From: Rhizobium herbae
GTDB taxonomy: Bacteria > Pseudomonadota > Alphaproteobacteria > Rhizobiales > Rhizobiaceae
Assembly: GCF_019511375.1 (NCBI RefSeq)
Contig: NZ_JAEUAO010000001.1
Coordinates: 1,364,001-1,428,000, forward strand
DNA length: 64,000 bases
Direction of reading: 5' to 3'
Positions 27,419-37,389 of the stretch are shown in pieces (positions within the stretch are counted from its first letter, which is position 1; every line of letters begins with the position of its first letter). A model generated the notes under the pieces. The model made no database searches and was not told where the DNA came from. It was given only the letters and a program-made list of their open reading frames with translations. The translations under genes were made by a program, and so were the position numbers.

Positions 27419-28858
27419 TCAGCCGCCAAACACCGAGACCTGGGCAAGCCTCAGAAACCATGCCGGAAACAGGCCGATGCCAAGGGTCCCGACCGCCGTG
27501 AAGGCGAGCGTGGCGCGGGCCGACGGCGTCAACGCCGGGTCGAACACCCTCTCCGGCTCGCGCATGTAGATCACCATGACGATGCGGATGTAAAAGTAGG
27601 CGGCAACGGCACTCAGCAGTACGGCGATCACCGCCAGCATGACGAAACCCCGTTCCACCAGCGCAACGAGAACGTAGAACTTGCCGAAGAAACCGGCCGT
27701 CGGAGGAATGCCGGCCAGCGAGAACAGATAGAGCAGCATCAGAAGCGCGAGCCCGGGATGCGATTTGGAAAGGCCCGCGTAGTCTTCGATCACCTCGCCC
27801 GAGAAATCGCCGTTGCGCATCATGATGACGATGCCGAAGATGCCGAGGGTCATCAAAGAGTAGATCAGCAGGTAGAGCATGACGCTGGCGATCCCGTCTG
27901 CACCACCCGCCACCACGCCAAATATCGCAAAGCCGGCATGGGCGATGCTGGAATAGGCGAGCAGGCGCTTGAAATTATCCTGCACCAGCGCCACGAAGCT
28001 TCCGAGCGCCATCGTCACCACCGCGATGACCGCGACGATGATCCAGACCTCCGAGGCTGCGACCAGCGGGTTGAGGAAGACGCGCAGGATGACCGCGAAA
28101 CCCGCCGCCTTGGGGCCGACCGACATGAACGCGGTGATCGTCGTCGGCGCGCCTTCATAGACGTCCGGCAACCACATATGGAACGGAACCGCGCCGACCT
28201 TGAAGACCAGCCCCGCGACGATGAAGACCACCGCCAGCAGCAATCCGGGATCGAGCGGATCGCCGGTCACGACGGCGGCCATCGCATCCAGTTGCGTCGT
28301 GCCGGTGAGCCCGTAGACCAGCGAGACGCCGTAGAGGAAAATCCCCGTCGATACCGCGCCGAGGATCACGTATTTGAGCGCCGCTTCGTTCGACCGCCGT
28401 TCCTGCCGCAGGAAGCCGGTCAGGACGTATGTGCAAAGCACCATCAGCTCGAGCCCCACATAGATCGACAGGAGATCGGTCGCCGAGGCCATGATCATCA
28501 TTCCCGACAGCGTAAAGAGCAGCAGGACATAGTATTCGCTGCTGCCGATCCCCTCGATCTCGCCATATTTCCGCGAAAGCAGGAACGTCAGAATGGTGGC
28601 AAGGTAGAACACGAACTTGAAGAAGACCGCAAAGCGGTCGGCGACGAACATGCCCGTGTAGGCCGGCCGCACCTCGCCCGCCAGCATGAGTGTCGCGACG
28701 GCGGCAATCAGCACGATCGCGACAGAAGCCCAGACAAGGAAATGCTGCCGCCCCTTTCCCAAAAGCTGTCCAAGGATCAGCAGGATGCAGGCGCCGGAGA
28801 TCACCACGATCTCGGGAAGGCTTGCAAGAGCCGACTGGAAGAGCGCAGCGGCCGTCAT
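27419..28858 (-). CDS. nuoN: NADH-quinone oxidoreductase subunit N
   Basis: 479 residues, 14 predicted membrane helices. Antiporter-like core with GLELMVLCTYVLTGF, KVGAVPFHMWLPDVYEGAPT (broken helix TM7 with key Lys and Trp-Leu-Pro) and LAYSSIAHAGF. A proton-pumping subunit of the membrane arm. Start overlaps the nuoM stop (ATGA). Confidence 0.95.
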   Translation of the reverse strand: MTAAALFQSALASLPEIVVISGACILLILGQLLGKGRQHFLVWASVAIVLIAAVATLMLAGEVRPAYTGMFVADRFAVFFKFVFYLATILTFLLSRKYGEIEGIGSSEYYVLLLFTLSGMMIMASATDLLSIYVGLELMVLCTYVLTGFLRQERRSNEAALKYVILGAVSTGIFLYGVSLVYGLTGTTQLDAMAAVVTGDPLDPGLLLAVVFIVAGLVFKVGAVPFHMWLPDVYEGAPTTITAFMSVGPKAAGFAVILRVFLNPLVAASEVWIIVAVIAVVTMALGSFVALVQDNFKRLLAYSSIAHAGFAIFGVVAGGADGIASVMLYLLIYSLMTLGIFGIVIMMRNGDFSGEVIEDYAGLSKSHPGLALLMLLYLFSLAGIPPTAGFFGKFYVLVALVERGFVMLAVIAVLLSAVAAYFYIRIVMVIYMREPERVFDPALTPSARATLAFTAVGTLGIGLFPAWFLRLAQVSVFGG

Positions 28859-30330
28859 TGACCGCTCCCCTTGCTTTGCACATGCGTCAACAAGTGCTTC
28901 ACCGAGACGTCCATGACGTCGAGAAAGGGTCTCGGATAGAGGCCGACCCAGATTACCAGGACGGCCAGCGGCAGGATCGCCGCCATCTCGCGGGCGTTCA
29001 CGTCGCGCATCTTGTACCGGCCGCCGACACTGGCCGGACCGAGCGCGACCCTTCCATACATGCCGAGCAGATAGGCGGCGCCCAGCAATGCGCCGAAAAC
29101 AGCGGCCGAACCGGCGGCCAGGCTGGCCGCAAACCCGCCCGACAAGACCAGCAATTCGCCGATGAACGAATTCGTCCCCGGCAGCGCCATCGACGAGAGG
29201 GTGAACAGTGCCAGAAACGCAGTGTAGACCGGCGCCGCCTTCATCAACCCGCCATAGTCGGCGATGCTGCGCGTATGTGTCCGTTCGTAGATCAAACCGA
29301 CGAACAGGAACAGGGCGCCCGTCGTCACGCCATGATTGAACATCTGCAGGATGGCGCCCTCGAGCCCGCGCAGATTGAGCGCAAAAATCCCCAGCGTCAC
29401 GAAACCCATGTGGCTGATGCTGGAATAGGCTACCAGCTTCTTCAGATCGTCCTGCGCCAGCGCAAGCAACCCGCCATAGACGATGGCGAGCGCCGAAAGC
29501 GAAAGCATCAGTGTCGAATAATACATCGACGCCTCCGGCAGCATCGGCAGTGAGAACCGCAGGAATCCGTAGGCGCCCATCTTCAGGAGCACGCCGGCAA
29601 GGATGATGCTGCCTGCCGTGGGCGCTTGCACATGAGCATCCGGCAGCCAGGTGTGGACTGGGACCATCGGCACCTTGACGGCAAACGCGACCAGGAAGGC
29701 AAAGAAAAGCCAGGACTGTACCCGGAACGGCAGATCCTGCGCAGTCAGCGCGAGGATATCGAAGGTCTCACCGCCGTTGAAATAGAGCACGATGACACCA
29801 ATCAGGAACAGGAGGCTGCCCGCCAGCGTGTAGAGGAAGAACTTGAATGCCGCATAGACCCGGCCGTCGCCACCCCAGACCCCGATGATCAGGTACATCG
29901 GGATCAGCATCGCCTCCCACAAGACGTAGAACAGGAACAGGTCGAGCGCGCAGAACACCCCGAGCATCAGGGCCTGCATGACCAGCAGACTGACCATGAA
30001 CGCCTTCACCTTGCGGTCGATCGCGACCCACGAGGCGAGCACGCAGATCAAGCCCAGCAGCGCGGTCAGGAAAACGAAGAGCGCGCTTATCCCGTCAATG
30101 CCAAGCGCATAGGTGATGCCGAGCGCCGGCACCCACGGGCGCCGCTCGGTAAACTGCATTTCGTGGGTCGTGGTGTCGAAGCCGGCCAGCATGGCGATGC
30201 AGAGAGCAAGGTCAAGAACGGTGACACTGAGCGCCGTCCACCGCACCGCATCGTCATTGCGCAGAAATACCAGGACCGCTGCCCCGGCGACGGGCAGGAA
30301 CACAATGAGGCTGAGCAGCGGGAACGTCAT
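28855..30330 (-). CDS. nuoM: NADH-quinone oxidoreductase subunit M
   Basis: 491 residues from MTFPLLSLIVFLP, preceded by GGGGGTG; a GTG six codons upstream overlaps nuoL. Membrane protein with FYVLWEAMLIPMYLIIGVWG (conserved Glu in TM5), KVPMVPVHTWLPDAHVQAPT and LVAYSSISHMGFV, the M-type signatures. A proton pump in the membrane arm. Confidence 0.95.
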   Translation of the reverse strand: MTFPLLSLIVFLPVAGAAVLVFLRNDDAVRWTALSVTVLDLALCIAMLAGFDTTTHEMQFTERRPWVPALGITYALGIDGISALFVFLTALLGLICVLASWVAIDRKVKAFMVSLLVMQALMLGVFCALDLFLFYVLWEAMLIPMYLIIGVWGGDGRVYAAFKFFLYTLAGSLLFLIGVIVLYFNGGETFDILALTAQDLPFRVQSWLFFAFLVAFAVKVPMVPVHTWLPDAHVQAPTAGSIILAGVLLKMGAYGFLRFSLPMLPEASMYYSTLMLSLSALAIVYGGLLALAQDDLKKLVAYSSISHMGFVTLGIFALNLRGLEGAILQMFNHGVTTGALFLFVGLIYERTHTRSIADYGGLMKAAPVYTAFLALFTLSSMALPGTNSFIGELLVLSGGFAASLAAGSAAVFGALLGAAYLLGMYGRVALGPASVGGRYKMRDVNAREMAAILPLAVLVIWVGLYPRPFLDVMDVSVKHLLTHVQSKGSGQ

Positions 30331-30338
30331 CGCACCCC

Positions 30339-32099
30339 CTATTGCCACACGACGGCGAACACGGCGGTGGCTGCGATCACACCGGCGATCATCGCCAACG
30401 CATAGTGTGTCACGACGCCGGTCTGGAGCCGTCGCAACGTCCCGCCGCCACGCAGGATCGAACGGGCAACGCCGTTCACCACCGCATCCACGCCGTTGAG
30501 ATCGACCCGCAGTCCGGCCCGGGCCGCCCCATGCAGCAAGGGCAGCGCCGCGGTCTCGGACACGTCGCTCACCGCCTTCTCATAGCGCGCCAGCGGTTTT
30601 TCGGCGATCCACATGAAGTATCGCGCGCCCCTGCGATAGAACCAGTCGGTATCGATGCTGATGGTGTTCTCGGGATCGAGCGCCCTGAGGAACAGCACGA
30701 AACCCAGGGCGGTGAACATCAGCAAGCCGAGGCTCTCGGTGACGTGGACGCCCGTATAGGGCTCGAAGGCTCCCGGATAGGGAAGAAGCGCATAAAGCTG
30801 CTGCGGGAACACCCCGATCGCAATGCAGAGCACCGCCGCCATGCCCATCGCAACCAGCATGTTGCGTGGCGGCTCCCGCGCCGCCAGCCCGCGGTCGGTA
30901 CCAAAGAACATGTAATACGGCAGCTTGAGCCCGGTGTGCAGGAACGTCCCCGACGACGCCATCGTCAGCGCCAGCACGACCAGCGCGCGGTGATCCTGTC
31001 CGGCGGCGGCCACCACCATCGACTTGGTGACGAAACCGGAAAAGAACGGAAATGCCGAGATCGCCAGGGCGCCGACCATATAGAGCGTCACGGTCAGCGG
31101 CATGGTCCTGTAGAGCCCGCCAAGCTCGGTGAGCTTGCGCCGCCCGGTGACGTAGATTACCGCCCCTGCACCCATGAACAGCAGTGCCTTGTAGAGGATG
31201 TGCGCGAAGGCGTGGCTGGTGGCGCCGTTCACCGCCATCTCGGTCCCGATGCCGATGCCCGCCACCATGTACCCCACCTGGCTGACGATGTGATAGGCGA
31301 GCAGCCGCCGGCAATCATTCTCCAGCACCGCGTAGATAACGCCGTAGAGTGCCATCGCGGTGCCGAGCCAGACCAGAAGCTCGGCCCCCGGAAAAGCCCG
31401 TGCCAGCACGTAGACGGCGGTCTTGGTGGTGAAGGCGCTCATGAACACCGCCCCGGTGACCGTCGCCTCTGGATAGGCGTCGGTCAGCCAGGCGTTGAGG
31501 GGCGGCACGGCGGCGTTGAGCAAGAACCCCGCAAGGATCAGATAGGCGCCGGCGCCCATCCCCCCCTCGATCGGACCGAAGAGCAGCGAATTGGTGGCGA
31601 CCGCGTGGAGAATGATGCCGCCGAGCAGGACGACGCCGCCGGTAATATGGACCATGAGGTAGCGGAACGCGGCGCGGATCGCCTGCCCGCCTCCCCGGGC
31701 GAAAACCAGATAGGCAGAGGCAAAGGCCATGCCCTCCCAGAACAGGTAGAGCGTCAGGTAATCGCCGGCAAACACGACGCCGAGCGCCGAGCCGACATAG
31801 ACGAACGCCGCCACATGTTGGCCGGGTCGCGTCAGATGCAGTGCATAGACCATGCCGATCAGCGCCATGATGGTGAAAACGGTGGCGAAGACGATGCTCA
31901 GCCTGTCGACCTTTGCGACCAGGATTTCCTGGCCGATGACCTGCGCCGCACCGTAGCTGCCCGGCTGCAAGGTAAGCACGGCGAGGATCGCCAGCGTCGG
32001 GACCAGCACGAGATAGGCCTTGCGGATCGATCCGTTCAGGAAGGCGATCGGCACGGCGCCCAGAATGAACAGAAGGGCGGGATGGACAAAATCAGTCAT
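30339..32099 (-). CDS. nuoL: NADH-quinone oxidoreductase subunit L
   Basis: 586 residues. The core resembles antiporter (MrpD/NuoL) subunits: LTLYLFWEGMAFASAYLVF, AVPPLNAWLTDAYPEATVTG and LLAYHIVSQVGYM. The C-terminus identifies it as L: a long amphipathic stretch starting near FYRRGARYFMW and ending LRRLQTGVVTHYALAM, followed by a last helix. That stretch is about 80 residues, longer than I expect for ordinary NuoL. It overlaps the small upstream gene by eight bases. Confidence 0.9.
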   Translation of the reverse strand: MTDFVHPALLFILGAVPIAFLNGSIRKAYLVLVPTLAILAVLTLQPGSYGAAQVIGQEILVAKVDRLSIVFATVFTIMALIGMVYALHLTRPGQHVAAFVYVGSALGVVFAGDYLTLYLFWEGMAFASAYLVFARGGGQAIRAAFRYLMVHITGGVVLLGGIILHAVATNSLLFGPIEGGMGAGAYLILAGFLLNAAVPPLNAWLTDAYPEATVTGAVFMSAFTTKTAVYVLARAFPGAELLVWLGTAMALYGVIYAVLENDCRRLLAYHIVSQVGYMVAGIGIGTEMAVNGATSHAFAHILYKALLFMGAGAVIYVTGRRKLTELGGLYRTMPLTVTLYMVGALAISAFPFFSGFVTKSMVVAAAGQDHRALVVLALTMASSGTFLHTGLKLPYYMFFGTDRGLAAREPPRNMLVAMGMAAVLCIAIGVFPQQLYALLPYPGAFEPYTGVHVTESLGLLMFTALGFVLFLRALDPENTISIDTDWFYRRGARYFMWIAEKPLARYEKAVSDVSETAALPLLHGAARAGLRVDLNGVDAVVNGVARSILRGGGTLRRLQTGVVTHYALAMIAGVIAATAVFAVVWQ

Positions 32100-32346
32100 A
32101 ATAGTCCTCGCGCCGCATCAGCCCGCCCTGGTGGCCGAGGAACTTCGAAACGAAAATCAAGAGCACGCAGGACAGAAACCCGTAGACGGCCGACCAGCCG
32201 GGCACGCGCTCCCACAGGTATTCGGCGTGTTCGCGGAAGACCAGGAAATCGGCGACGACGACCGAGACGAGCACCAGATAGAACAGCCGGCGGCGGGGTG
32301 TCGCATAGGCCTCGTTGCCGAAGAAATCGACGATGCTCCTGATCAT
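32092..32346 (-). CDS. Small two-helix membrane protein inside the nuo operon
   Basis: 84 residues with hydrophobic segments at LFYLVLVSVVVADFLVF and AVYGFLSCVLLIFVSKFLG, ending in charged MRREDYYD. It overlaps the fourth-pump gene (ATGA) and nuoL (8 bases), so it is a real, tightly coupled gene. I recognise no family. It could be an assembly factor or accessory subunit that fits the extra antiporter-like subunit into the membrane arm; that is inference from position. Confidence 0.8.
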   Translation of the reverse strand: MIRSIVDFFGNEAYATPRRRLFYLVLVSVVVADFLVFREHAEYLWERVPGWSAVYGFLSCVLLIFVSKFLGHQGGLMRREDYYD

Positions 32347-33836
32347 CTGACCACTCCTTGCGCCAAAGTGAGGAAATAACCCGGGAAGACGCCCATCAGC
32401 ACCGACAGGAGAGCGGTGGCGACCAGCGGGATCGTCACCATCGGAATTTCGCGGATGGTCGCTGCGCTTCCAGCCATCCGGGCGTCGGATGCCGGGCTTT
32501 CCGGCACCTCAGCCCCGAAAAAGGCGACGTAGCTCACCGGCAGGAAATAGGCGGCATTGAGGATCGAGCTGGCCAAAAGGACGACCAGGAACGCGATTTC
32601 TCCCGCCTCCACCGATCCCAGCGCCAGATACCACTTGCTGACGAAGCCCGCGGTTGGCGGCACGCCGATCATGCTGAGCGAAGCGACGAAGAATGCCCCC
32701 ATCGTCCAGGGCAGCCTGCGGCCGATGCCGGCCATGTCGCTGATCTTCCTTTTGCCGGACGCGCAATAGATCGAACCGGCGCAGAAAAACAGCGTGATCT
32801 TGGAGAAGGCGTGCGCTGCGATGTGGATGATGCCGCCGACCATCGCGACAGGAGACAGGAGAACCGCGCCCAGCACGATGTAGGAGAGCTGGCTGACTGT
32901 CGAATAGGCAAGCCGTGCCTTCAGGTCGTCCCGCGTCAGCGCGTAGACCGACGCCATAAGGATCGTGAACGAGACCAGATAGGCCGTGGCGATGCCGAGC
33001 CCCAGCCCGCTCACCAGCCCCGTGCCGAAGACATGGAACACCAGCCGCAGCACACAGAACACGCCCATCTTGACCACGGCCACCGCATGCAGGAGCGCGC
33101 TGACCGGTGTCGGAGCAACCATCGCGGCGGGCAGCCAGGCGTGCATCGGCATCACCGCCGCCTTGGCAAAGCCGAAGAGATAGCAGAAATAGACGACCGT
33201 CAGCAGCGGCGCCGATGCATTGCTCCCCGCCAGCAGGCCACCGGCCAGGAAGTCGAGCGATCCGGCAATCTGATACGTCAGCGCCAGCGCCGCGAGCAAC
33301 ACGCTTTTCGAGGCACCCATCAGATAGACGAGGTACTTGCGGCTGCCAGCCCATCCCTCTTCGTCCTCGTGGTGGTAGACGAGCGGATAGGTCACGAGGC
33401 TCAGCACCTCGTAGAAGATCACCAGCGTGAACAGATTGGCGGCGAACGCGCCCCCGACGGCGGCTGCAAGGCTGGTGGCGAAACAGGCGAAGAACCGGGT
33501 CTGCGCGTGTTCGTTGAGGTGGCGCATGTAGCCGATGGAATAGATCGCCGCGACGATCCACAACAGCGACGAGACGGTGGCAAACACCATTCCGAGCGCA
33601 TCGACCCGGAATGCAAAGTCGATCCCCGGCAGAATAGCAAACAGGCGCAGATCGACCGTCCCGCCCGCCAGCACGGTGGGCGCCATGGAGGCGACGATCG
33701 CGAACATCGCGGTCGCGGCCACTGGCGAGACGATATCGCGGAGTTTCTCGCGGTTGTTCAGGAGAAGAACTGCGACGGCCGCCAGGCCTGCGACGGCGAC
33801 GGCAAGAAGCGGCCGGATCGATAGGACCGGGTCCAA
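32343..33836 (-). CDS. Fourth antiporter-like (MrpD/NuoM-type) subunit
   Basis: 497 residues starting at TTG 33836, with AAGGA eight bases upstream and no better start. It has about 14 helices and the proton-channel motifs LVIFYEVLSLVTYPLVYH (TM5 Glu), KAAVMPMHAWLPAAMVAPTP (TM7 Lys) and LAYSTVSQLSYI. This is a complete homologue of NuoL/M/N and MrpD, and comes in addition to L, M and N. It lacks the long lateral helix at its C-terminus. It probably adds a fourth proton-translocating unit to this complex. Confidence 0.88.
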   Translation of the reverse strand: MDPVLSIRPLLAVAVAGLAAVAVLLLNNREKLRDIVSPVAATAMFAIVASMAPTVLAGGTVDLRLFAILPGIDFAFRVDALGMVFATVSSLLWIVAAIYSIGYMRHLNEHAQTRFFACFATSLAAAVGGAFAANLFTLVIFYEVLSLVTYPLVYHHEDEEGWAGSRKYLVYLMGASKSVLLAALALTYQIAGSLDFLAGGLLAGSNASAPLLTVVYFCYLFGFAKAAVMPMHAWLPAAMVAPTPVSALLHAVAVVKMGVFCVLRLVFHVFGTGLVSGLGLGIATAYLVSFTILMASVYALTRDDLKARLAYSTVSQLSYIVLGAVLLSPVAMVGGIIHIAAHAFSKITLFFCAGSIYCASGKRKISDMAGIGRRLPWTMGAFFVASLSMIGVPPTAGFVSKWYLALGSVEAGEIAFLVVLLASSILNAAYFLPVSYVAFFGAEVPESPASDARMAGSAATIREIPMVTIPLVATALLSVLMGVFPGYFLTLAQGVVR

Positions 33837-33840
33837 GCCA

Positions 33841-34142
33841 CTATCCTTTCATCATGGTCACGTCGTCGACCTTGAGGGTGGATTTGTTCCTCACAAGGGC
33901 GACCAGGATGCCAAGGGCGACGGCGACCTCCGCCGCGGTGATGGCGATGACGAAGATGGCGAAGATCTGCCCGCGGAAATCGGCGTAGTAACGCCCAAAA
34001 GCGATGAAATTGATGTTTACCGAGTTGAGCAGCAGCTCCAGCGACATCAACACGACCAGAATATTGCGCCTGAGCAGCACGCCGGCGGCTCCGATCACGA
34101 AGAGCACGACGCCGAGCAGGATGGACCATGAGAGCGGGATCA

Positions 34143-34143
<1 letters not shown>
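33841..34143 (-). CDS. nuoK: NADH-quinone oxidoreductase subunit K
   Basis: 100 residues from [11 protein letters not shown], three membrane helices. Key acidic residues are in [19 protein letters not shown] and [15 protein letters not shown]. The start overlaps the nuoJ stop as TGATG, with GGAG upstream. The C-terminal VDDVTMMKG is slightly extended. Confidence 0.94.
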
Positions 34144-34643
<500 letters not shown>

Positions 34644-34993
34644 CGACGCCGACCCTCCAACGCGAACTGTCACTTGGCGCGGATCGGGCGAAATCGAAAG
34701 TGCGCCGCACTTCAGATGCGTTTATAAATTGTGCCCCAGTATCGGATTTTTCACAAGATTATTGTCACCCAAGCAAAACGCCGGCACCAGGTTACCATAA
34801 TTTTCGCTGCTCACGGCAGCGCCCGCGCTGGCCCTGTGCGCTGCAGCAACGAAACTCGCTTGCATTGTTTATAAAATTGTCTATTACTAAACATATTGCT
34901 AAACATGATGGTTGAGGAGTTCATGTGAGCATTCCCTGAAGTGGGTGGACTTGCGGCGCCGGCAGCGGCCGGCCTTGGTTTTGGGAGGAACCT
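34644..34993. promoter_or_regulatory. Divergent control region with tandem 12-bp repeat
   Basis: 350 bases without a gene, visibly more AT-rich than its flanks around 34,720-34,920. Two adjacent 12-mers, ATTACTAAACAT (34883-34894) and ATTGCTAAACAT (34895-34906), differ at one base. A TGTTTA upstream (from about 34867) is the complement of their TAAACA core. They probably bind a regulator of the plus-strand transporter operon. No FixK/FNR-like TTGAT-N4-ATCAA site was seen for nuoJ. Confidence 0.5.
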
Positions 34994-36319
34994 ATGCTGA
35001 AAAGATCAAATGCTTTTTTCGGGTTGGTGTCGGCGTTTGCGCTGTCGTCGGCATTGCCCGGTCTTGCAAAAGCCGATGAATTGACACTCTGCTGGGCCGC
35101 CTGGGATCCGGCAAACGCGCTCGTGGAATTGTCGAAGGACTTCACCGCCAAGACCGGCACCCAGATGAAGTTCGAGTTCGTTCCCTGGACGAGCTACGCC
35201 GACCGCTTTCTCAACGAACTGAACTCCCATGGCAAGCTGTGCGATCTCATCATCGGCGACAGCCAATGGATCGGGGGTGCGGCCGAGAATGGCCACTACG
35301 TCAAGCTGAACGACTTCTTCGACAAGGAAGGCATCAAAATGGATGACTTCGTGCCCGCGACGGTCGTGGGCTATTCGGAGTGGCCGAAGAACTCCCCCAA
35401 CTATTGGGCGCTGCCCGCCATGGGCGACGTGGTTGGTTGGACCTATCGCAAGGACTGGTTCGAGCGACCCGAACTGCAAAAGGAGTTCAAAGAGAAATAC
35501 GGCTGGGATCTGGCCGCACCGAAGACCTACGATCAGCTGAAGCAGATCGCCGAGTTCTTTCAGAAGCGCGAGATCGACGGCAAGACCGTCTACGGTGCCT
35601 CGATCTACACCGAGCGGGGCTCGGAAGGCATCACCATGGGCGTGACCAACGTCCTCTATGATTGGGGCTTCCAGTACGACAACCCGAAGAAGCCTTACGA
35701 GATGGAAGGCTTCGTCAACTCGGCCGACGCGGTCGAGGGCCTCGAATTCTACAAAGCCCTCTATGATTGCTGCACGCCGCCCGGCAGCTCCAACATCTAC
35801 ATGGTCGAAGCCGCCGATGCCTTCAAATCCGGCCAGGTGGCCATGCAGATGAACTTCGCCTTTACGTGGCCAGGCCTCTACAAGGACGAGAAGGTCGGCG
35901 GCGACAAGATCGGCTTCTTCCCTAATCCCGCTGAAAAGGAACACTTCGCCCAGCTTGGCGGACAGGGTATCTCGGTCGTCTCCTACTCCGACAAGCAGGA
36001 CGCCGCGCTGCAATACATCAAGTGGTTCGCCCAGCCTGACGTCCAGGCCAAGTGGTGGCAACTCGGCGGCTATTCCTGCCTGAAGTCCGTCGTCAACGCG
36101 CCCGACTTCGCCTCCAGCCAGCCCTACGCGCAGGCGTTCCTCGACTCCATGGCGATGGTCAAGGACTTCTGGGCCGAACCGAGCTACGCGTCCCTCCTCC
36201 AGGCCATGCAGAAGCGGGTTCACAACTACGTCGTGGCCGGCAACGGCACCGCTCAGGAGGCGCTTGACGGATTGGTGAAGGACTGGACCGAGGTCTTCGA
36301 GGACGACGGCAAGATCTAG
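34994..36319 (+). CDS. ABC transporter substrate-binding protein (CUT1, polyol/sugar)
   Basis: 441 residues with GGGAGGAA upstream. Signal peptide ends near GLAKADE. The mature protein shows CWAAWDPANALVELSKDF, ETI-like GDSQWIGGAAENGHYVKLND, and YWALPAMGDVVGWTYRKDWF. Family 1 solute-binding protein. It heads an operon with two permeases, a tiny membrane protein and two ATPases. This is the layout of the rhizobial glycerol importer GlpSTPQV. The downstream dihydroxyacetone-type kinases suggest a short polyol or ketose as ligand. Confidence 0.92.
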   Translation: MLKRSNAFFGLVSAFALSSALPGLAKADELTLCWAAWDPANALVELSKDFTAKTGTQMKFEFVPWTSYADRFLNELNSHGKLCDLIIGDSQWIGGAAENGHYVKLNDFFDKEGIKMDDFVPATVVGYSEWPKNSPNYWALPAMGDVVGWTYRKDWFERPELQKEFKEKYGWDLAAPKTYDQLKQIAEFFQKREIDGKTVYGASIYTERGSEGITMGVTNVLYDWGFQYDNPKKPYEMEGFVNSADAVEGLEFYKALYDCCTPPGSSNIYMVEAADAFKSGQVAMQMNFAFTWPGLYKDEKVGGDKIGFFPNPAEKEHFAQLGGQGISVVSYSDKQDAALQYIKWFAQPDVQAKWWQLGGYSCLKSVVNAPDFASSQPYAQAFLDSMAMVKDFWAEPSYASLLQAMQKRVHNYVVAGNGTAQEALDGLVKDWTEVFEDDGKI

Positions 36320-36420
36320 TGTCTGGCCGCACACGCAGGCTCCTTCTCTGGATCGCGGCCCGGATCGGCAAAAGAACCGGGTCGCCCGATGTGTCATATC
36401 CACAGAGTTCAGGTGACGCT

Positions 36421-37389
36421 TTGACCATTTCCCCCACCTCCATCGTCGACAGTGCCGCGGCGGCCACGGCAAGAGCAACGCCGACAGCGCTTGCCCGACG
36501 CGTCCGCGGCCTCTCGGACAGGGCGATTGCCTGGGTGTTCATCGCGCCCGCCATCATCCTGTTGCTCGCGATCAACATCTTCCCGCTCGTCTGGGCGATT
36601 TATCTCTCCTTCACGAATTACCGCGCCAACCGGCCGAATGCGGTGGTGGAAACTGTCGGCATCAGGAACTACGCGCGCGTCCTGACGGATCCGGACATCT
36701 GGCAGGCCATGCAGACCACGGCGCACTTCGTTTTCTGGACGATCCTGCTGCAGACGGTGATCGGTTTCATGCTGGCCTATCTGATCGACCGCAAATTTCG
36801 CGGTCACGCCTTCTGGACGACAATCATCCTTATCCCGATGATGCTTTCCCCAGCCGTGGTCGGCAACTTCTGGCGCTTTCTCTACGAGCCCCAGATCGGC
36901 CTTTTCGCCTATGCGGTGTCGCTGGTCAGCGGCATTCCGACCTCCGAGATCCGAATGCTGGGAGACGTCTCGCTGGCGCCCTGGGCGATCATCATCGTCG
37001 ATACCTGGATGTGGACGCCTTACGTGATGCTCATCTGCCTCGCCGGCCTGCGCTCGATCCCGGACTATATCTACGAGGCGGCGGAGGTCGACCGTGCTTC
37101 GGCATGGCGCCAGTTCTGGTCGATCACTGTGCCGATGGCGCTTCCCTTCATCATGCTGGCCGTCCTCTTCCGGGGCATTGAGAATTTCAAGATGTTCGAC
37201 ATGGTGACCTTGCTGACTGGCGGAGGGCCCGGCTCGATCACCGAGGTCGCCTCGATCACCCTGAAGCGCGCTGCCTTCGAAAGCTGGGCAACCGGCCGCG
37301 CCTCCGCCTTCGCCATCATTCTCTTCGTCGCGGTGTTCGGCCTCGCCAACATCTACGTCAAGGCCCTCAACAAGGTGAAGCAACGATGA
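36421..37389 (+). CDS. ABC transporter permease, first
   Basis: 322 residues if started at TTG 36421; the frame is open back to GTG 36319, so the start is uncertain. Six membrane helices begin at IAWVFIAPAIILLLAINIFP. EAA loop: IPDYIYEAAEVDRASAWRQF. TLLTGGGPGSITEVASITL is typical of MalF-type permeases. The 100 bases before it may contain a CCCGG/CCGGG stem. It ends with an ATGA overlap into the next permease. Confidence 0.9.
   Translation: MTISPTSIVDSAAAATARATPTALARRVRGLSDRAIAWVFIAPAIILLLAINIFPLVWAIYLSFTNYRANRPNAVVETVGIRNYARVLTDPDIWQAMQTTAHFVFWTILLQTVIGFMLAYLIDRKFRGHAFWTTIILIPMMLSPAVVGNFWRFLYEPQIGLFAYAVSLVSGIPTSEIRMLGDVSLAPWAIIIVDTWMWTPYVMLICLAGLRSIPDYIYEAAEVDRASAWRQFWSITVPMALPFIMLAVLFRGIENFKMFDMVTLLTGGGPGSITEVASITLKRAAFESWATGRASAFAIILFVAVFGLANIYVKALNKVKQR

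Noticed and set aside
30342..32342. 666-residue plus-strand open frame
   Set aside because: Rich in Arg, His and Gln with no domain; shadow of nuoL, which has clear membrane helices on the minus strand.
34644..34993. Search for a FixK/FNR box upstream of nuoJ
   Set aside because: No TTGAT-N4-ATCAA-like sequence was found by eye, so no oxygen-control site is claimed.
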